From Streptococcus equinus (GTDB lineage Bacteria > Bacillota > Bacilli > Lactobacillales > Streptococcaceae): a stretch of DNA of 64,000 nucleotides. The position numbers and the translations under genes were made by a program. This document shows positions 15,931 to 23,025 of this stretch, in pieces (positions within the stretch are counted from its first letter, which is position 1; every line of letters starts with the position of its first letter). The DNA lies in the NCBI RefSeq assembly GCF_900101445.1, contig NZ_FNKE01000001.1:1-64000 (forward strand), read 5' to 3'. The notes beneath the pieces are model-generated. The model was not told where the DNA came from. It made no database searches and was given only the letters and a program-made list of their open reading frames with translations.

Positions 15931-17139
15931 ATGAGGAAAATCGAACGAAAAAATACAGGTCTTTTAGTAACGAGCAGTACGATTTCAAAGATAGGTGATA
16001 CTTTATTTGATTATGTGAATAATTCGTTTTTAGCGAGTATGAACATGAAATCAATGGTTTTGGTAGGAATTTACCAAGCACTTGAAAATGTCATTGGAGC
16101 GCTGTTTAATTTATTTGGTGGAGTGATTGCGGACCGTTTCAGACGAAAGAAAATTATCATTTTAAGTGATTTTTTGAGTGGCTTAATTTGTCTGTGTTTG
16201 TCTCTTATTTCCAAGCAAACTTGGCTCATCTATGCGGTCATTTTAACCAATGCTTTACTAGCATTTTTGTCAGCATTTTCGACACCAGCCTACAATGCCT
16301 TTACCAGAGAAATCGTCGAAAAGGACAATATTACTCGAGTGAATTCTTACCTTCAAACGCTTGCGACTCTGGTTAAAATCATTGTCCCGATGCTTGCTTT
16401 AGGAATTTACCACATGATTGGTATCCGAGGAGCCTTGGGTCTTGATGGGTTGTCCTTTTTATTGTCAGCTTTGATTGTTGCTTTTGTTCAACCGATTTTA
16501 GAAGAAGCCAGTAAAACAGATAAGTTTTCAGTTAAGATAATTTTAGAGGATTTGGTTAGTGGGTTTCACTATGTAGCGAAAAATCGCCAGATTTATCTTC
16601 TGATTGCTCTTTCTGCTGGGGTTAACTTTTTTATGGCTGGTTACAGTCTTTTACTGCCTTATAGTAATCAAATGTTCCCAAAAATCACTGGAAATAGTTA
16701 TGCTATGTTTTTAACAGCTGAGGCGATTGGTGGAGTGATTGGAGCGGTTATTAGCGGAAAAATTAGATACAAATTATCGACTGGTCAATTAATGGCACTT
16801 TTGTCTATTTTTGGAGGATTTGTTGCCTTAGCTCCCGTTCTTTATTTTTTGAAACCGAGTATTTTTCTTTTGGCACTGTCGCCAGTTGGTTCTGGAATTT
16901 TTATGACCTTGTTTAACATTCATTCTTTTTCGCTTGTTCAAAGAGAAGTAGCAAGTGAGTATCTGGGGCGAGTACTGGGAATAGTTTTTACCGTTGCTAT
17001 TTTATTTATGCCACTTGGAACAGCTCTTTTCACGCTGATTTTCACACCAAGTAATCCATTTAATTTCTTCTATATTGGTTGTTCGGTTATTATTTTGAGT
17101 TTTATCTTTTTAAAATTGTTACAAGGGTCAAAAGAGTGA
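15931..17139 (+). CDS. MFS transporter (Mef/EntS-like exporter group)
   Basis: This 402-aa membrane protein has about 12 hydrophobic segments. The MFS motif A region is present as FGGVIADRFRRKKIIILSD (near residues 61-79). The N-terminus LLVTSSTISKIGDTLFDYVNN is typical of the MFS_3 subgroup, which contains macrolide exporters (Mef) and EntS. The substrate is not deducible; drug or peptide export is inference. The ATG at 15931 follows gggaggtgc. It is monocistronic. No clear terminator is seen directly after the stop. Confidence 0.85.
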   Translation: MRKIERKNTGLLVTSSTISKIGDTLFDYVNNSFLASMNMKSMVLVGIYQALENVIGALFNLFGGVIADRFRRKKIIILSDFLSGLICLCLSLISKQTWLIYAVILTNALLAFLSAFSTPAYNAFTREIVEKDNITRVNSYLQTLATLVKIIVPMLALGIYHMIGIRGALGLDGLSFLLSALIVAFVQPILEEASKTDKFSVKIILEDLVSGFHYVAKNRQIYLLIALSAGVNFFMAGYSLLLPYSNQMFPKITGNSYAMFLTAEAIGGVIGAVISGKIRYKLSTGQLMALLSIFGGFVALAPVLYFLKPSIFLLALSPVGSGIFMTLFNIHSFSLVQREVASEYLGRVLGIVFTVAILFMPLGTALFTLIFTPSNPFNFFYIGCSVIILSFIFLKLLQGSKE

Positions 17140-17334
17140 TATTTGATAACTGTCGCTATTTAAACACTATTTTGACAACGGTTTAATTATTAGAAAAAAG
17201 TTGAGCTATTTTTGTTTGATGGTTCAATTTTTTTAATACTATAAAGTGAAATTTTCTTCTAAAAAATGCTTATAAATAGCTGATTTTCCATCCTTTGTTA
17301 GGTTATCTAACATAAAATTCAAAAATATTGCGAA
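17140..17334 (+). other. A/T-rich intergenic region before the asnA promoter
   Basis: No ORF with a start site was found. The region holds a short palindrome gttag/ctaac (17297-17311) and several A/T-rich stretches. Nothing else could be assigned. Confidence 0.4.
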
Positions 17335-17379
17335 AATTTTCAAAAAAGTGTTTATTTTTTAAAAACATAGGTGTATAAT
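17335..17379 (+). promoter_or_regulatory. asnA promoter with CodY-like box
   Basis: AATTTTCAAAAAAGT (17335-17349) matches 13 of 15 positions of the CodY box AATTTTCWGAAAATT. It ends just before a weak -35 TTTATT (17351-17356). After 17 bp comes TATAAT (17374-17379). CodY control of asparagine synthesis is inference. Confidence 0.5.
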
Positions 17380-17404
17380 AGCTCTATCGTTGTAAAGCGA
17401 TCAC

Positions 17405-17452
17405 GAAATACAAAATATACCTCACTATCGTTCATTATCATTTTGGTATTTC
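17405..17452 (+). other. asnA 5' leader hairpin
   Basis: The segments gaaatac-aaaat (17405-17416) and attttggtatttc (17440-17452) can pair over about 12 bp with a single bulge. They lie between the promoter and the ribosome binding site. There is no T-run and no T-box core. A role in mRNA stability or translation is possible. Confidence 0.45.
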
Positions 17453-17482
17453 AAATTTAAAAAAATTTTTAAGGAGGAGCAT

Positions 17483-18475
17483 ATGAAGAAAAGCTTTATT
17501 CATCAACAGCAGGAGATTTCTTTTGTCAAGAATACTTTTACTCAATATTTGATTGATAAACTTGGCATCGTTGAAGTGCAAGGACCTATTCTTAGCCAGG
17601 TCGGGGATGGTATGCAAGATAATTTGAACGGCGTTGAACATCCTGTATCTGTGCACGTTAAACGTATTCCTGATGCTGAATATGAAGTTGTTCATTCACT
17701 TGCTAAGTGGAAACGTCATACCTTAGCACGTTTCGGCTTCAATGAAGGAGAAGGGCTTTTCGTACACATGAAAGCTCTCCGTCCAGATGAAGAAGAATTA
17801 GACCCAATCCACTCTATTTATGTCGACCAATGGGATTGGGAAAAAGTTATTCCAAATGGTCGTCGCAACATCGCATACTTGAAAGAAACTGTTGAACAAG
17901 TTTACAAAGCTATTCGTTTGACAGAATTGGCAGTAGAAGCTCGCTTTGATATCGAAGCAGTTTTACCTAAGAAAATCACTTTCATTCACACAGAAGAATT
18001 GGTGGAACGTTACCCAGATTTGACACCAAAAGAACGTGAAAATGCTGCTGCTAAAGAATTCGGTGCGATTTTCCTTATTGGTATTGGTGGTATTTTACCA
18101 GATGGTCAACGCCACGATGGTCGTGCACCTGACTACGATGACTGGACTTCTGAATCTGAAAATGGATACCATGGTCTTAACGGTGATATTATTGTTTGGA
18201 ACGAAGTGCTTGGCTCAGCTTTTGAATTGTCATCAATGGGTATTCGTGTTGACGAAGAAGCTCTTAAACGTCAAGTTAAAATCACTGGCGACGAAGATCG
18301 TTTGCAATTAGAATGGCACAAAGCTCTTCTTAACGGTCTCTTCCCACTTACAATCGGTGGTGGTATCGGTCAATCGCGTATGGCAATGTTCTTGCTTCGT
18401 AAAAAACACATTGGTGAAGTACAATCAAGTGTTTGGCCAAAAGATGTTCGTGATACTTACGAAAACATTCTTTAA
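17483..18475 (+). CDS. asnA: Aspartate-ammonia ligase (asparagine synthetase A)
   Basis: The 330-aa class II synthetase-like enzyme makes asparagine from aspartate, ammonia and ATP. Conserved stretches are [40 protein letters not shown], the motif-2-like [13 protein letters not shown] and the motif-3-like [16 protein letters not shown]. Length is the family norm. A strong ggaggag precedes the ATG by 6 bases. The 340-base upstream region carries a CodY-like box, a promoter and a leader hairpin. The gene is monocistronic with its own terminator. Confidence 0.97.
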   Translation: MKKSFIHQQQEISFVKNTFTQYLIDKLGIVEVQGPILSQVGDGMQDNLNGVEHPVSVHVKRIPDAEYEVVHSLAKWKRHTLARFGFNEGEGLFVHMKALRPDEEELDPIHSIYVDQWDWEKVIPNGRRNIAYLKETVEQVYKAIRLTELAVEARFDIEAVLPKKITFIHTEELVERYPDLTPKERENAAAKEFGAIFLIGIGGILPDGQRHDGRAPDYDDWTSESENGYHGLNGDIIVWNEVLGSAFELSSMGIRVDEEALKRQVKITGDEDRLQLEWHKALLNGLFPLTIGGGIGQSRMAMFLLRKKHIGEVQSSVWPKDVRDTYENIL

Positions 18476-18500
18476 TAGAAGAAACTTAATTTAAGGACTA

Positions 18501-18533
18501 AAAAAGGTCGGCTGGGACTCAGTCGACTTTTTT
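18501..18533 (+). terminator. Terminator after asnA
   Basis: The stem gtcggct/agtcgac, flanked by A- and T-runs, lies 25 bases after the asnA stop. Confidence 0.85.
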
Positions 18534-18537
18534 AAAT

Positions 18538-18568
18538 ATAAAAAACTGAGATGATGTTTATCTCAGTT
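18538..18568 (-). terminator. Terminator of the exported protein gene
   Basis: The perfect stem aactgaga/tctcagtt is followed by T residues on the minus strand, downstream of the stop codon at 18579. Confidence 0.8.
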
Positions 18569-18578
18569 AATCATTTTT

Positions 18579-19313
18579 TTACCATGGCAAGCCAGCAGCG
18601 GCAATTTCAGCTTTTGAAGCGTATTGTCCATTTGAGCGATGCCATCTACCACGAGCATCTCTTGAATATCCACTAGCGGCTTGTTCTTGTTGTTGCGCAG
18701 CAGCGGCAGCTTGCTCTTGGGCTTGACGTGCAGCTTCAGTAGCAGCTTGTTCTTGAGCTTGTCTAGCTTCTTCAGCTTTTCGAGCCTCTTCGGCTTGTTT
18801 TGCTGCCTCAGCTTCTTTGGCATCAATAGCTGAAACGACAGCATTGATGCGGTTGTTAAAGGCTTCTTTTTTAGCTGAATCGTTTACAGCGTTAACTTTA
18901 TTTTTAGCGTCATCGACGTTTTCACGGGTTTGATTAGCTTCTAAGTTTGCAACGGCGGCTTCGGCAGCAGTTTGAGCAGCCTCTTCTTGTTTTTTAGCTT
19001 CTATGGCCGCTTTAACAGTTGCAATGCGCTTTTTAAGTTGTTTTTTTACTTTTTTATCTTTGACAGATTTAACTTTTTTTGTAGCTAAATCAAGATTTTC
19101 TTGAGTTTGCTCTTTTTCAAGTTTTTTGACAGCTTTTTTAGCCGCTTTGCTTGCTTTGTCTTCTTTTTTAGCCACTTTACTTTTGGTTTTAGTATCAGCT
19201 AAAACGACGTGATTGTTTCCAAATGATGCAGGGGTTAGAAGTCCAAGGTCTTGAGATGTGCCGAGAACAAGGGCAGTCATTAATAATAGGGCAAGTCTTA
19301 GTTTCTTTTTCAT
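18579..19313 (-). CDS. Exported helical-repeat protein with GRWHR-type C-terminal module
   Basis: The product is a 244-aa protein with an N-terminal signal peptide (MKKKLRLALLLMTALVLG) and then a Lys/Glu/Ala-rich helical body. A unit of about 55 residues occurs twice, following the pattern A-A-x-x-A-V-x-x-L-E, then Q-T-x-E-N, then R-I-x-x-V-x-x-A-I. A Gln/Ala coiled region leads to the C-terminal module SRDARGRWHRSNGQYASKAE. There is no LPXTG motif. The start is the ATG at 19313 behind ggaggatac. The function is unknown; secretion and wall association are inference. It is a paralogue of the next gene, sharing a nearly identical 143-bp block. Confidence 0.75.
   Translation of the reverse strand: MKKKLRLALLLMTALVLGTSQDLGLLTPASFGNNHVVLADTKTKSKVAKKEDKASKAAKKAVKKLEKEQTQENLDLATKKVKSVKDKKVKKQLKKRIATVKAAIEAKKQEEAAQTAAEAAVANLEANQTRENVDDAKNKVNAVNDSAKKEAFNNRINAVVSAIDAKEAEAAKQAEEARKAEEARQAQEQAATEAARQAQEQAAAAAQQQEQAASGYSRDARGRWHRSNGQYASKAEIAAAGLPW
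18784..18926. repeat. 143-bp near-identical repeat, copy 1
   Basis: This segment lies inside the first exported protein gene. It aligns without gaps to 19651-19793 with about nine differences by eye. It encodes the RENVDDAKNKVNAV and RINAVVSAIDAKEAEAAK region. Confidence 0.85.
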
Positions 19314-19395
19314 TGTATCCTCCAAATAATTTGAAATATAAAACTAATTACAATAGAAGAATATCACTTTGAAATAATTCTGTAAATATGGCTAA

Positions 19396-19428
19396 GAAAA
19401 AAGTCGCTAGAAAAACTTCTAACGACTA
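19396..19428 (-). terminator. Terminator between the two exported protein genes
   Basis: The stem gtcgttagaa/ttctagcgac (one mismatch) with a T-run on the minus strand follows the stop of the upstream paralogue. Confidence 0.8.
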
Positions 19429-19433
19429 GACTG

Positions 19434-20279
19434 TTATTCAAATTTACAGCGTGTATATCCAGCAGCAATAGCATTTGATAGTGTTGTTGGTGTAGTACTG
19501 TTTGAGCGGTTAAGACCACGGCAGTATGGGCTTAGGTGGTAACGACGACCTGTGTTTGTGATGTAAACGGTAGTAGCATCACCTTGTTGCGCAGCAGCGG
19601 CAGCTTGTTCTTGGGCTTGACGTGCGGCTTCAGCTTCTTGAGCTTTTTTTGCCTCTTCGGCTTGTTTCGCTGCCTCAGCTTCTTTGGCATCAATAGCTGA
19701 AACGACAGCATTGATACGATTATTAAAGGCTTCTTTTTTAGCTGAATCAGATACCGCGTTTACTTTATTTTTAGCGTCATCGACGTTTTCACGTTTTTGG
19801 TCGCTTTCGAGTTTTTTAACAGCTGTTTCAGCCGCATTGATAGCTTCTTGCTGTTTCTTAGCTTCGATGGCTGTTTTTACAGTTGCGATACGCTTTTGGA
19901 GTTTTTCCTTCAGCTTGCTATCTGTGACAGCATTCACTTTGTTAGTTGCAGCATCGAGGTTAGCTTGGGTTTGATCGTTTTCAAGCTTTGTGACAGCAGC
20001 TAGGGCTTCATCTTCGATAGCTTTAACTTTTTGGTATTCTTTTTTACCAATTTCAATGTATTTGGCGTTTTCTTCTTTGAAATCGCTGAGTTCGTCTTGA
20101 CTGTCAATTAAGTCTGATTTGGTATCGTCAATTTCTCGGCTGAGTTGTTCAATCTTAGTTTCAGCTAGGGTAAGTTCATGATCTTTACTTCCTTGAGCAG
20201 AGAAGCTACCAATCAATAAGACTGACAAGACAGTAAGGGCAATATTTTTCTTGTCTTTAAAGAATTTTTTAAAATCCAT
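19434..20279 (-). CDS. Membrane-anchored helical-repeat protein with C-terminal His/Cys module
   Basis: The product is a 281-aa paralogue of the previous gene. An N-terminal hydrophobic segment (NIALTVLSVLLIGSF) acts as signal or anchor. It is followed by a coiled coil (KIEQLSREIDDTKSDLIDSQ) and two helical repeats matching those of the neighbour. The C-terminus is different: VYITNTGRRYHLSPYCRGL ... AIAAGYTRCKFE. This resembles the small module usually written Y-H-x-x-x-C ... G-Y-x-x-C-x-x-C, but the final Cys is missing. The ATG at 20279 has the better spacing from AGGAG; the ATG at 20282 is only 2 bases away. The function is unknown. Confidence 0.75.
   Translation of the reverse strand: MDFKKFFKDKKNIALTVLSVLLIGSFSAQGSKDHELTLAETKIEQLSREIDDTKSDLIDSQDELSDFKEENAKYIEIGKKEYQKVKAIEDEALAAVTKLENDQTQANLDAATNKVNAVTDSKLKEKLQKRIATVKTAIEAKKQQEAINAAETAVKKLESDQKRENVDDAKNKVNAVSDSAKKEAFNNRINAVVSAIDAKEAEAAKQAEEAKKAQEAEAARQAQEQAAAAAQQGDATTVYITNTGRRYHLSPYCRGLNRSNSTTPTTLSNAIAAGYTRCKFE
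19651..19793. repeat. 143-bp near-identical repeat, copy 2
   Basis: This is the direct repeat partner of 18784-18926, in the same orientation, 867 bp apart. It allows recombination or gene conversion between the two genes. Confidence 0.85.
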
Positions 20280-20328
20280 CATAACTCCTTTATCCTAAAA
20301 AACTTTGATAATTAAAATTATCCTATTC

Positions 20329-20357
20329 ATCATATCAAATCTTATTTTTAGTGTAAA
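20329..20357 (-). promoter_or_regulatory. Promoter of the membrane-anchored helical protein gene
   Basis: On the minus strand TTTACA (20352-20357), 17 bp, TATGAT (20329-20334). An inverted repeat gataatt/aattatc (20306-20321) lies in the leader. Confidence 0.6.
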
Positions 20358-20398
20358 CCTTATCAATAATTTTTTAAGGCATTTTAGGTTAATTCTGT

Positions 20399-20404
20399 TA
20401 TAAT
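20399..20404 (+). promoter_or_regulatory. -10 element giving a leaderless rsmD mRNA
   Basis: TATAAT ends 7 bases before the rsmD ATG (20412), so transcription should start at or next to the A of the start codon. There is no consensus -35. A TTTAAG (20373-20378) and a TTTAGG four bases later lie at about that position. Confidence 0.6.
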
Positions 20405-20411
20405 GGTTCTT

Positions 20412-20951
20412 ATGAGAGTTGTAGCAGGAAAATTTGGTGGGCGTCCCTTGAAGACGCTCGATGGAAAAATTACTCGTCCGACAACTGATAAGGTTAAGGG
20501 CGCTATTTTTAATATGATTGGCCCATTCTTTGATGGTGGGCGTGTTTTGGATTTGTTTTCTGGTAGCGGTAGCCTTGCTATTGAGGCTATCTCACGTGGG
20601 ATGGATGAAGCTGTCATGGTTGAACGTAATCGTAAGGCGCAAGCTATTATCACAGAAAATATCAAAATGACGAAATCTGAACAGCAATTTCATTTGATGA
20701 AGATGGATGCTAATAAAGCGCTCGGCATGGTCAAAGGGCCTTTTGATTTGGTTTTGTTGGACCCGCCTTATGCGAAAGAGGAAATCGTTAAAAATATCAC
20801 TGACATGGAAGAAGCTGGACTTTTGTCTGAAGATGTGATGATTGTATGTGAAACAGACAAAGCTGTGGATTTGCCAGAAGAGATTTCAAACTTTGGCATT
20901 TGGAAACAAAAAACATACGGAATTAGTAAGGTGACGGTTTACATTAGATAG
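20412..20951 (+). CDS. rsmD: 16S rRNA (guanine-966-N2)-methyltransferase RsmD
   Basis: This 179-aa Rossmann-fold methyltransferase makes m2G966 in the small ribosomal subunit. It has the start MRVVAGKFGGRPLKTL, the SAM motif VLDLFSGSGSLAIEAISRG and the catalytic VLLDPPY. The ATG at 20412 matches the usual family start; the ATG at 20403 lies within the -10 sequence. There is no ribosome binding site, consistent with a leaderless transcript. coaD follows after 31 bases with its own tggagg site, so the unit is rsmD-coaD-sepM. Confidence 0.95.
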   Translation: MRVVAGKFGGRPLKTLDGKITRPTTDKVKGAIFNMIGPFFDGGRVLDLFSGSGSLAIEAISRGMDEAVMVERNRKAQAIITENIKMTKSEQQFHLMKMDANKALGMVKGPFDLVLLDPPYAKEEIVKNITDMEEAGLLSEDVMIVCETDKAVDLPEEISNFGIWKQKTYGISKVTVYIR

Positions 20952-20982
20952 TAAATGTCATGATATCCTTGATGGAGGCAAT

Positions 20983-21480
20983 ATGACAAAAATTGGTTTG
21001 GTGACGGGATCTTTTGACCCTGTGACAAATGGACATCTTGATATTATAGCGCGTGCGAGTCGACTATTTGATACGCTTTATGTAGGGATTTTTTACAATA
21101 AAAATAAAACAGGGCTGTTTAGCATTGCTGAGAGAAAGGCTATGCTAGAAGAAGCAGTCCCTGCTTTCCCAAATGTAAAGGTCGTGACAGCGCATGATTC
21201 TTTGGCGGTTGATGTAGCTAAAGAATTGAATGTTGGCTATTTAGTGCGTGGAATTCGCAATGCCAAGGATTTGGAATATGAAGCTGACCTTGCTTTTTAT
21301 AATCAGCATTTGGCAAGTGATATTGAGACTGTCTTTTTGTTAACTTCACCAGAGTGGCTTCATGTCTCATCTAGTCGTATTCGCGAATTGATGCATTTTC
21401 ATTCGGATATTTCGGCCTTTGTTCCAGAAAGCGTTGTGAAAAAAGTGGAGGAAAAATATGACAATCTTAAACGCATTTAA
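20983..21480 (+). CDS. coaD: Phosphopantetheine adenylyltransferase
   Basis: This 165-aa nucleotidyltransferase makes dephospho-CoA from 4'-phosphopantetheine and ATP. The ATP-binding motif TGSFDPVTNGHLDI is at residues 9-22. Also present are LVRGIRNAKDLEYE and the C-terminal VSSSRIRELMHFHSDI, the ISSSxVR equivalent. The length is normal. Its 3' end overlaps sepM by 23 bases, and it contains the ribosome binding site of that gene. Confidence 0.97.
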   Translation: MTKIGLVTGSFDPVTNGHLDIIARASRLFDTLYVGIFYNKNKTGLFSIAERKAMLEEAVPAFPNVKVVTAHDSLAVDVAKELNVGYLVRGIRNAKDLEYEADLAFYNQHLASDIETVFLLTSPEWLHVSSSRIRELMHFHSDISAFVPESVVKKVEEKYDNLKRI

Positions 21481-22543
21481 AGGGATTTTGAAAAAGTTAG
21501 GTCGTATTTTATACCGCTTTAAATGGTGGATTCTAGGAGTAGTGGGAACTGTATTTCTCATCTTTAGTTTATTTTATCCCCTTGATTATTATGTTGAAAT
21601 GCCTGGCGGTGCTTATGATGTTCGTAGTGTTTTAACTGTTAATAATAAAACAGATAAAGACGAAGGTTCTTATAACTTTGTAGCGGTGACGGTGAGTCAA
21701 GCAACACTTGCTCAGCTGGTTTATGCTTGGTTAACACCGCATACTGAGATTTCAACGGCTGCCGCAACAACGGGTGGTTACAGTAATGAAGATTACATGC
21801 GTATCAATCAATACTACATGGAAACTTCCCAAAATACTGCGACCTACCAAGCTTTAACCTTAGCTGGAAAAGACGTTAAGCTTGATTATCAAGGCGTTTA
21901 TGTCCTAAATGTAACTAAGAATTCAACCTTTAAAGGGCTTTTACATTTAGCTGATACGGTTACTGGCGTAAATGGTAAAACGTTCAAGAGTTCACAAGAA
22001 TTGATGGCTTATGTAGCAGACTTGGATCTTGGCTCTAAAGTCACTGTTCAAGAAATTTCAAACGGTAAAACGAAAGAAGTTTCTGGTAAAATCATTGAAT
22101 TGCCAAATGGTAAAAATGGTATCGGTATTGGTCTGGTCGACCATACAAAAGTATCATCTGATGTCGATGTGACTTTTGATACCAGTGGTGTTGGTGGACC
22201 TAGTGCTGGCTTGATATTCACCCTTGATATTTATGACCAAGTTAATAACGAAGATCTTCGTAAAGGTCGTAAAATTGCTGGGACTGGTACTATTGAATCA
22301 GATGGTTCTGTCGGTGATATTGGTGGAGCTGGCTTAAAAGTCGTCTCAGCTGCCAAAGCTGGTGCGGATATTTTCTTTGTTCCAAATAATCCAGTTGATG
22401 AGGAAACATTGAAAAAAGATCCTGATGCTAAGACAAATTATGAAGAAGCCAAAGAAGCGGCTAAAGACCTTGATACTGACATGAAAATTGTCCCTGTCAA
22501 GAATGTCCAAGAAGCGATTGATTATTTAAGAAGCACAAATTAA
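21458..22543 (+). CDS. sepM: SepM-like PDZ/Lon-type serine protease
   Basis: This 361-aa protein is anchored by one N-terminal membrane helix (residues 22-40). It has a PDZ domain (about 145-215; GLLHLADTVTGVNGKTF) and a Lon-like protease domain. The Ser/Lys dyad is Ser249 (GVGGPSAGL) and Lys294 (GGAGLKVVSA). In S. mutans SepM cuts the competence-stimulating peptide; in other streptococci its role is less clear. It overlaps coaD, which supplies the ggagg site. A strong terminator follows. Confidence 0.92.
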   Translation: MTILNAFKGILKKLGRILYRFKWWILGVVGTVFLIFSLFYPLDYYVEMPGGAYDVRSVLTVNNKTDKDEGSYNFVAVTVSQATLAQLVYAWLTPHTEISTAAATTGGYSNEDYMRINQYYMETSQNTATYQALTLAGKDVKLDYQGVYVLNVTKNSTFKGLLHLADTVTGVNGKTFKSSQELMAYVADLDLGSKVTVQEISNGKTKEVSGKIIELPNGKNGIGIGLVDHTKVSSDVDVTFDTSGVGGPSAGLIFTLDIYDQVNNEDLRKGRKIAGTGTIESDGSVGDIGGAGLKVVSAAKAGADIFFVPNNPVDEETLKKDPDAKTNYEEAKEAAKDLDTDMKIVPVKNVQEAIDYLRSTN

Positions 22544-22552
22544 ATACAAAAA

Positions 22553-22587
22553 GCATCTCTTTTAGCTAGTCTAAAGAGGTGTTTTTT
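22553..22587 (+). terminator. Terminator after sepM
   Basis: The stem catctcttt/aaagaggtg with a 10-base loop is followed by six T residues. Confidence 0.9.
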
Positions 22588-22596
22588 GATGCATCA

Positions 22597-22629
22597 GTTA
22601 ACTTTTTCTTAAGCTTTATTGATTACAAT
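22597..22629 (+). promoter_or_regulatory. CiaR-like direct repeat and promoter
   Basis: GTTAAC-ttttt-CTTAAG (22597-22613) lies exactly 10 bp upstream of TACAAT (22624-22629). The layout is the same as at 11940-11972. The first half-site is poorer (four of six positions). Confidence 0.45.
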
Positions 22630-22674
22630 GGTTTAAAATGAAGTAGTAGAATCATAAAAAGATTGGAGGAGCAT

Positions 22675-22923
22675 ATGACAAACTGGCAGAAGCGATTAGT
22701 GATAGGATTTAATATTGCAGCTTTGTTTATCTTTTTAGATGTTAGTTTGTTAATCTTTATTAGGTCGGTTAATGGTCATGGTGTTTATCAGACCTTAGGT
22801 ATGAAATGGCTAACCTTCTCAGCTTGGGTGCTTTGCTATGCTTCTTTATGGACGATTCAGGGAATTGCTTATATGCTTATTAAGCGTTTCGTCTTGGTAA
22901 GAGAACAGCAAAATAACCGCTGA
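22675..22923 (+). CDS. Small membrane protein of unknown function
   Basis: The 82-aa protein has two membrane helices (about residues 9-27 and 45-65) and a basic C-terminus (IKRFVLVREQQNNR). I do not recognise the family. The ATG at 22675 has ggagg 5 bases upstream; an earlier TTG at 22663 sits on the ribosome binding site and is rejected. It lies alone behind a CiaR-like promoter. Envelope stress is one possible role, by inference from that promoter only. Confidence 0.7.
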   Translation: MTNWQKRLVIGFNIAALFIFLDVSLLIFIRSVNGHGVYQTLGMKWLTFSAWVLCYASLWTIQGIAYMLIKRFVLVREQQNNR

Positions 22924-23010
22924 GTATTGAAAAAGCTAGATTTTTATCTGGCTTTTTTGGTTGATAATGGATTTGTAAAGGCAGTGAAATATCACTATTG
23001 TGGTGGAAAA

Positions 23011-23019
23011 TGCTATAAT
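23011..23019 (+). promoter_or_regulatory. Extended -10 giving a leaderless metallophosphoesterase mRNA
   Basis: TGCTATAAT is an extended -10 (hexamer 23014-23019). It ends 6 bases before the ATG at 23026 and no Shine-Dalgarno lies between. Confidence 0.6.
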
Positions 23020-23025
23020 ATTGCT

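Noticed and set aside
17250..17264. Second CodY-like box in the asnA upstream region
   Set aside because: AATTTTC is present but the right half has about five mismatches.
20373..20404. Third CiaR-like site before rsmD (TTTAAG and TTTAGG)
   Set aside because: The spacing is four bases, not five, and the second half is imperfect; too weak to call.
22927..23025. 33-codon N-terminal extension of the metallophosphoesterase
   Set aside because: It runs across the extended -10 TGCTATAAT, has no ribosome binding site, and the family motif starts right after the ATG at 23026.
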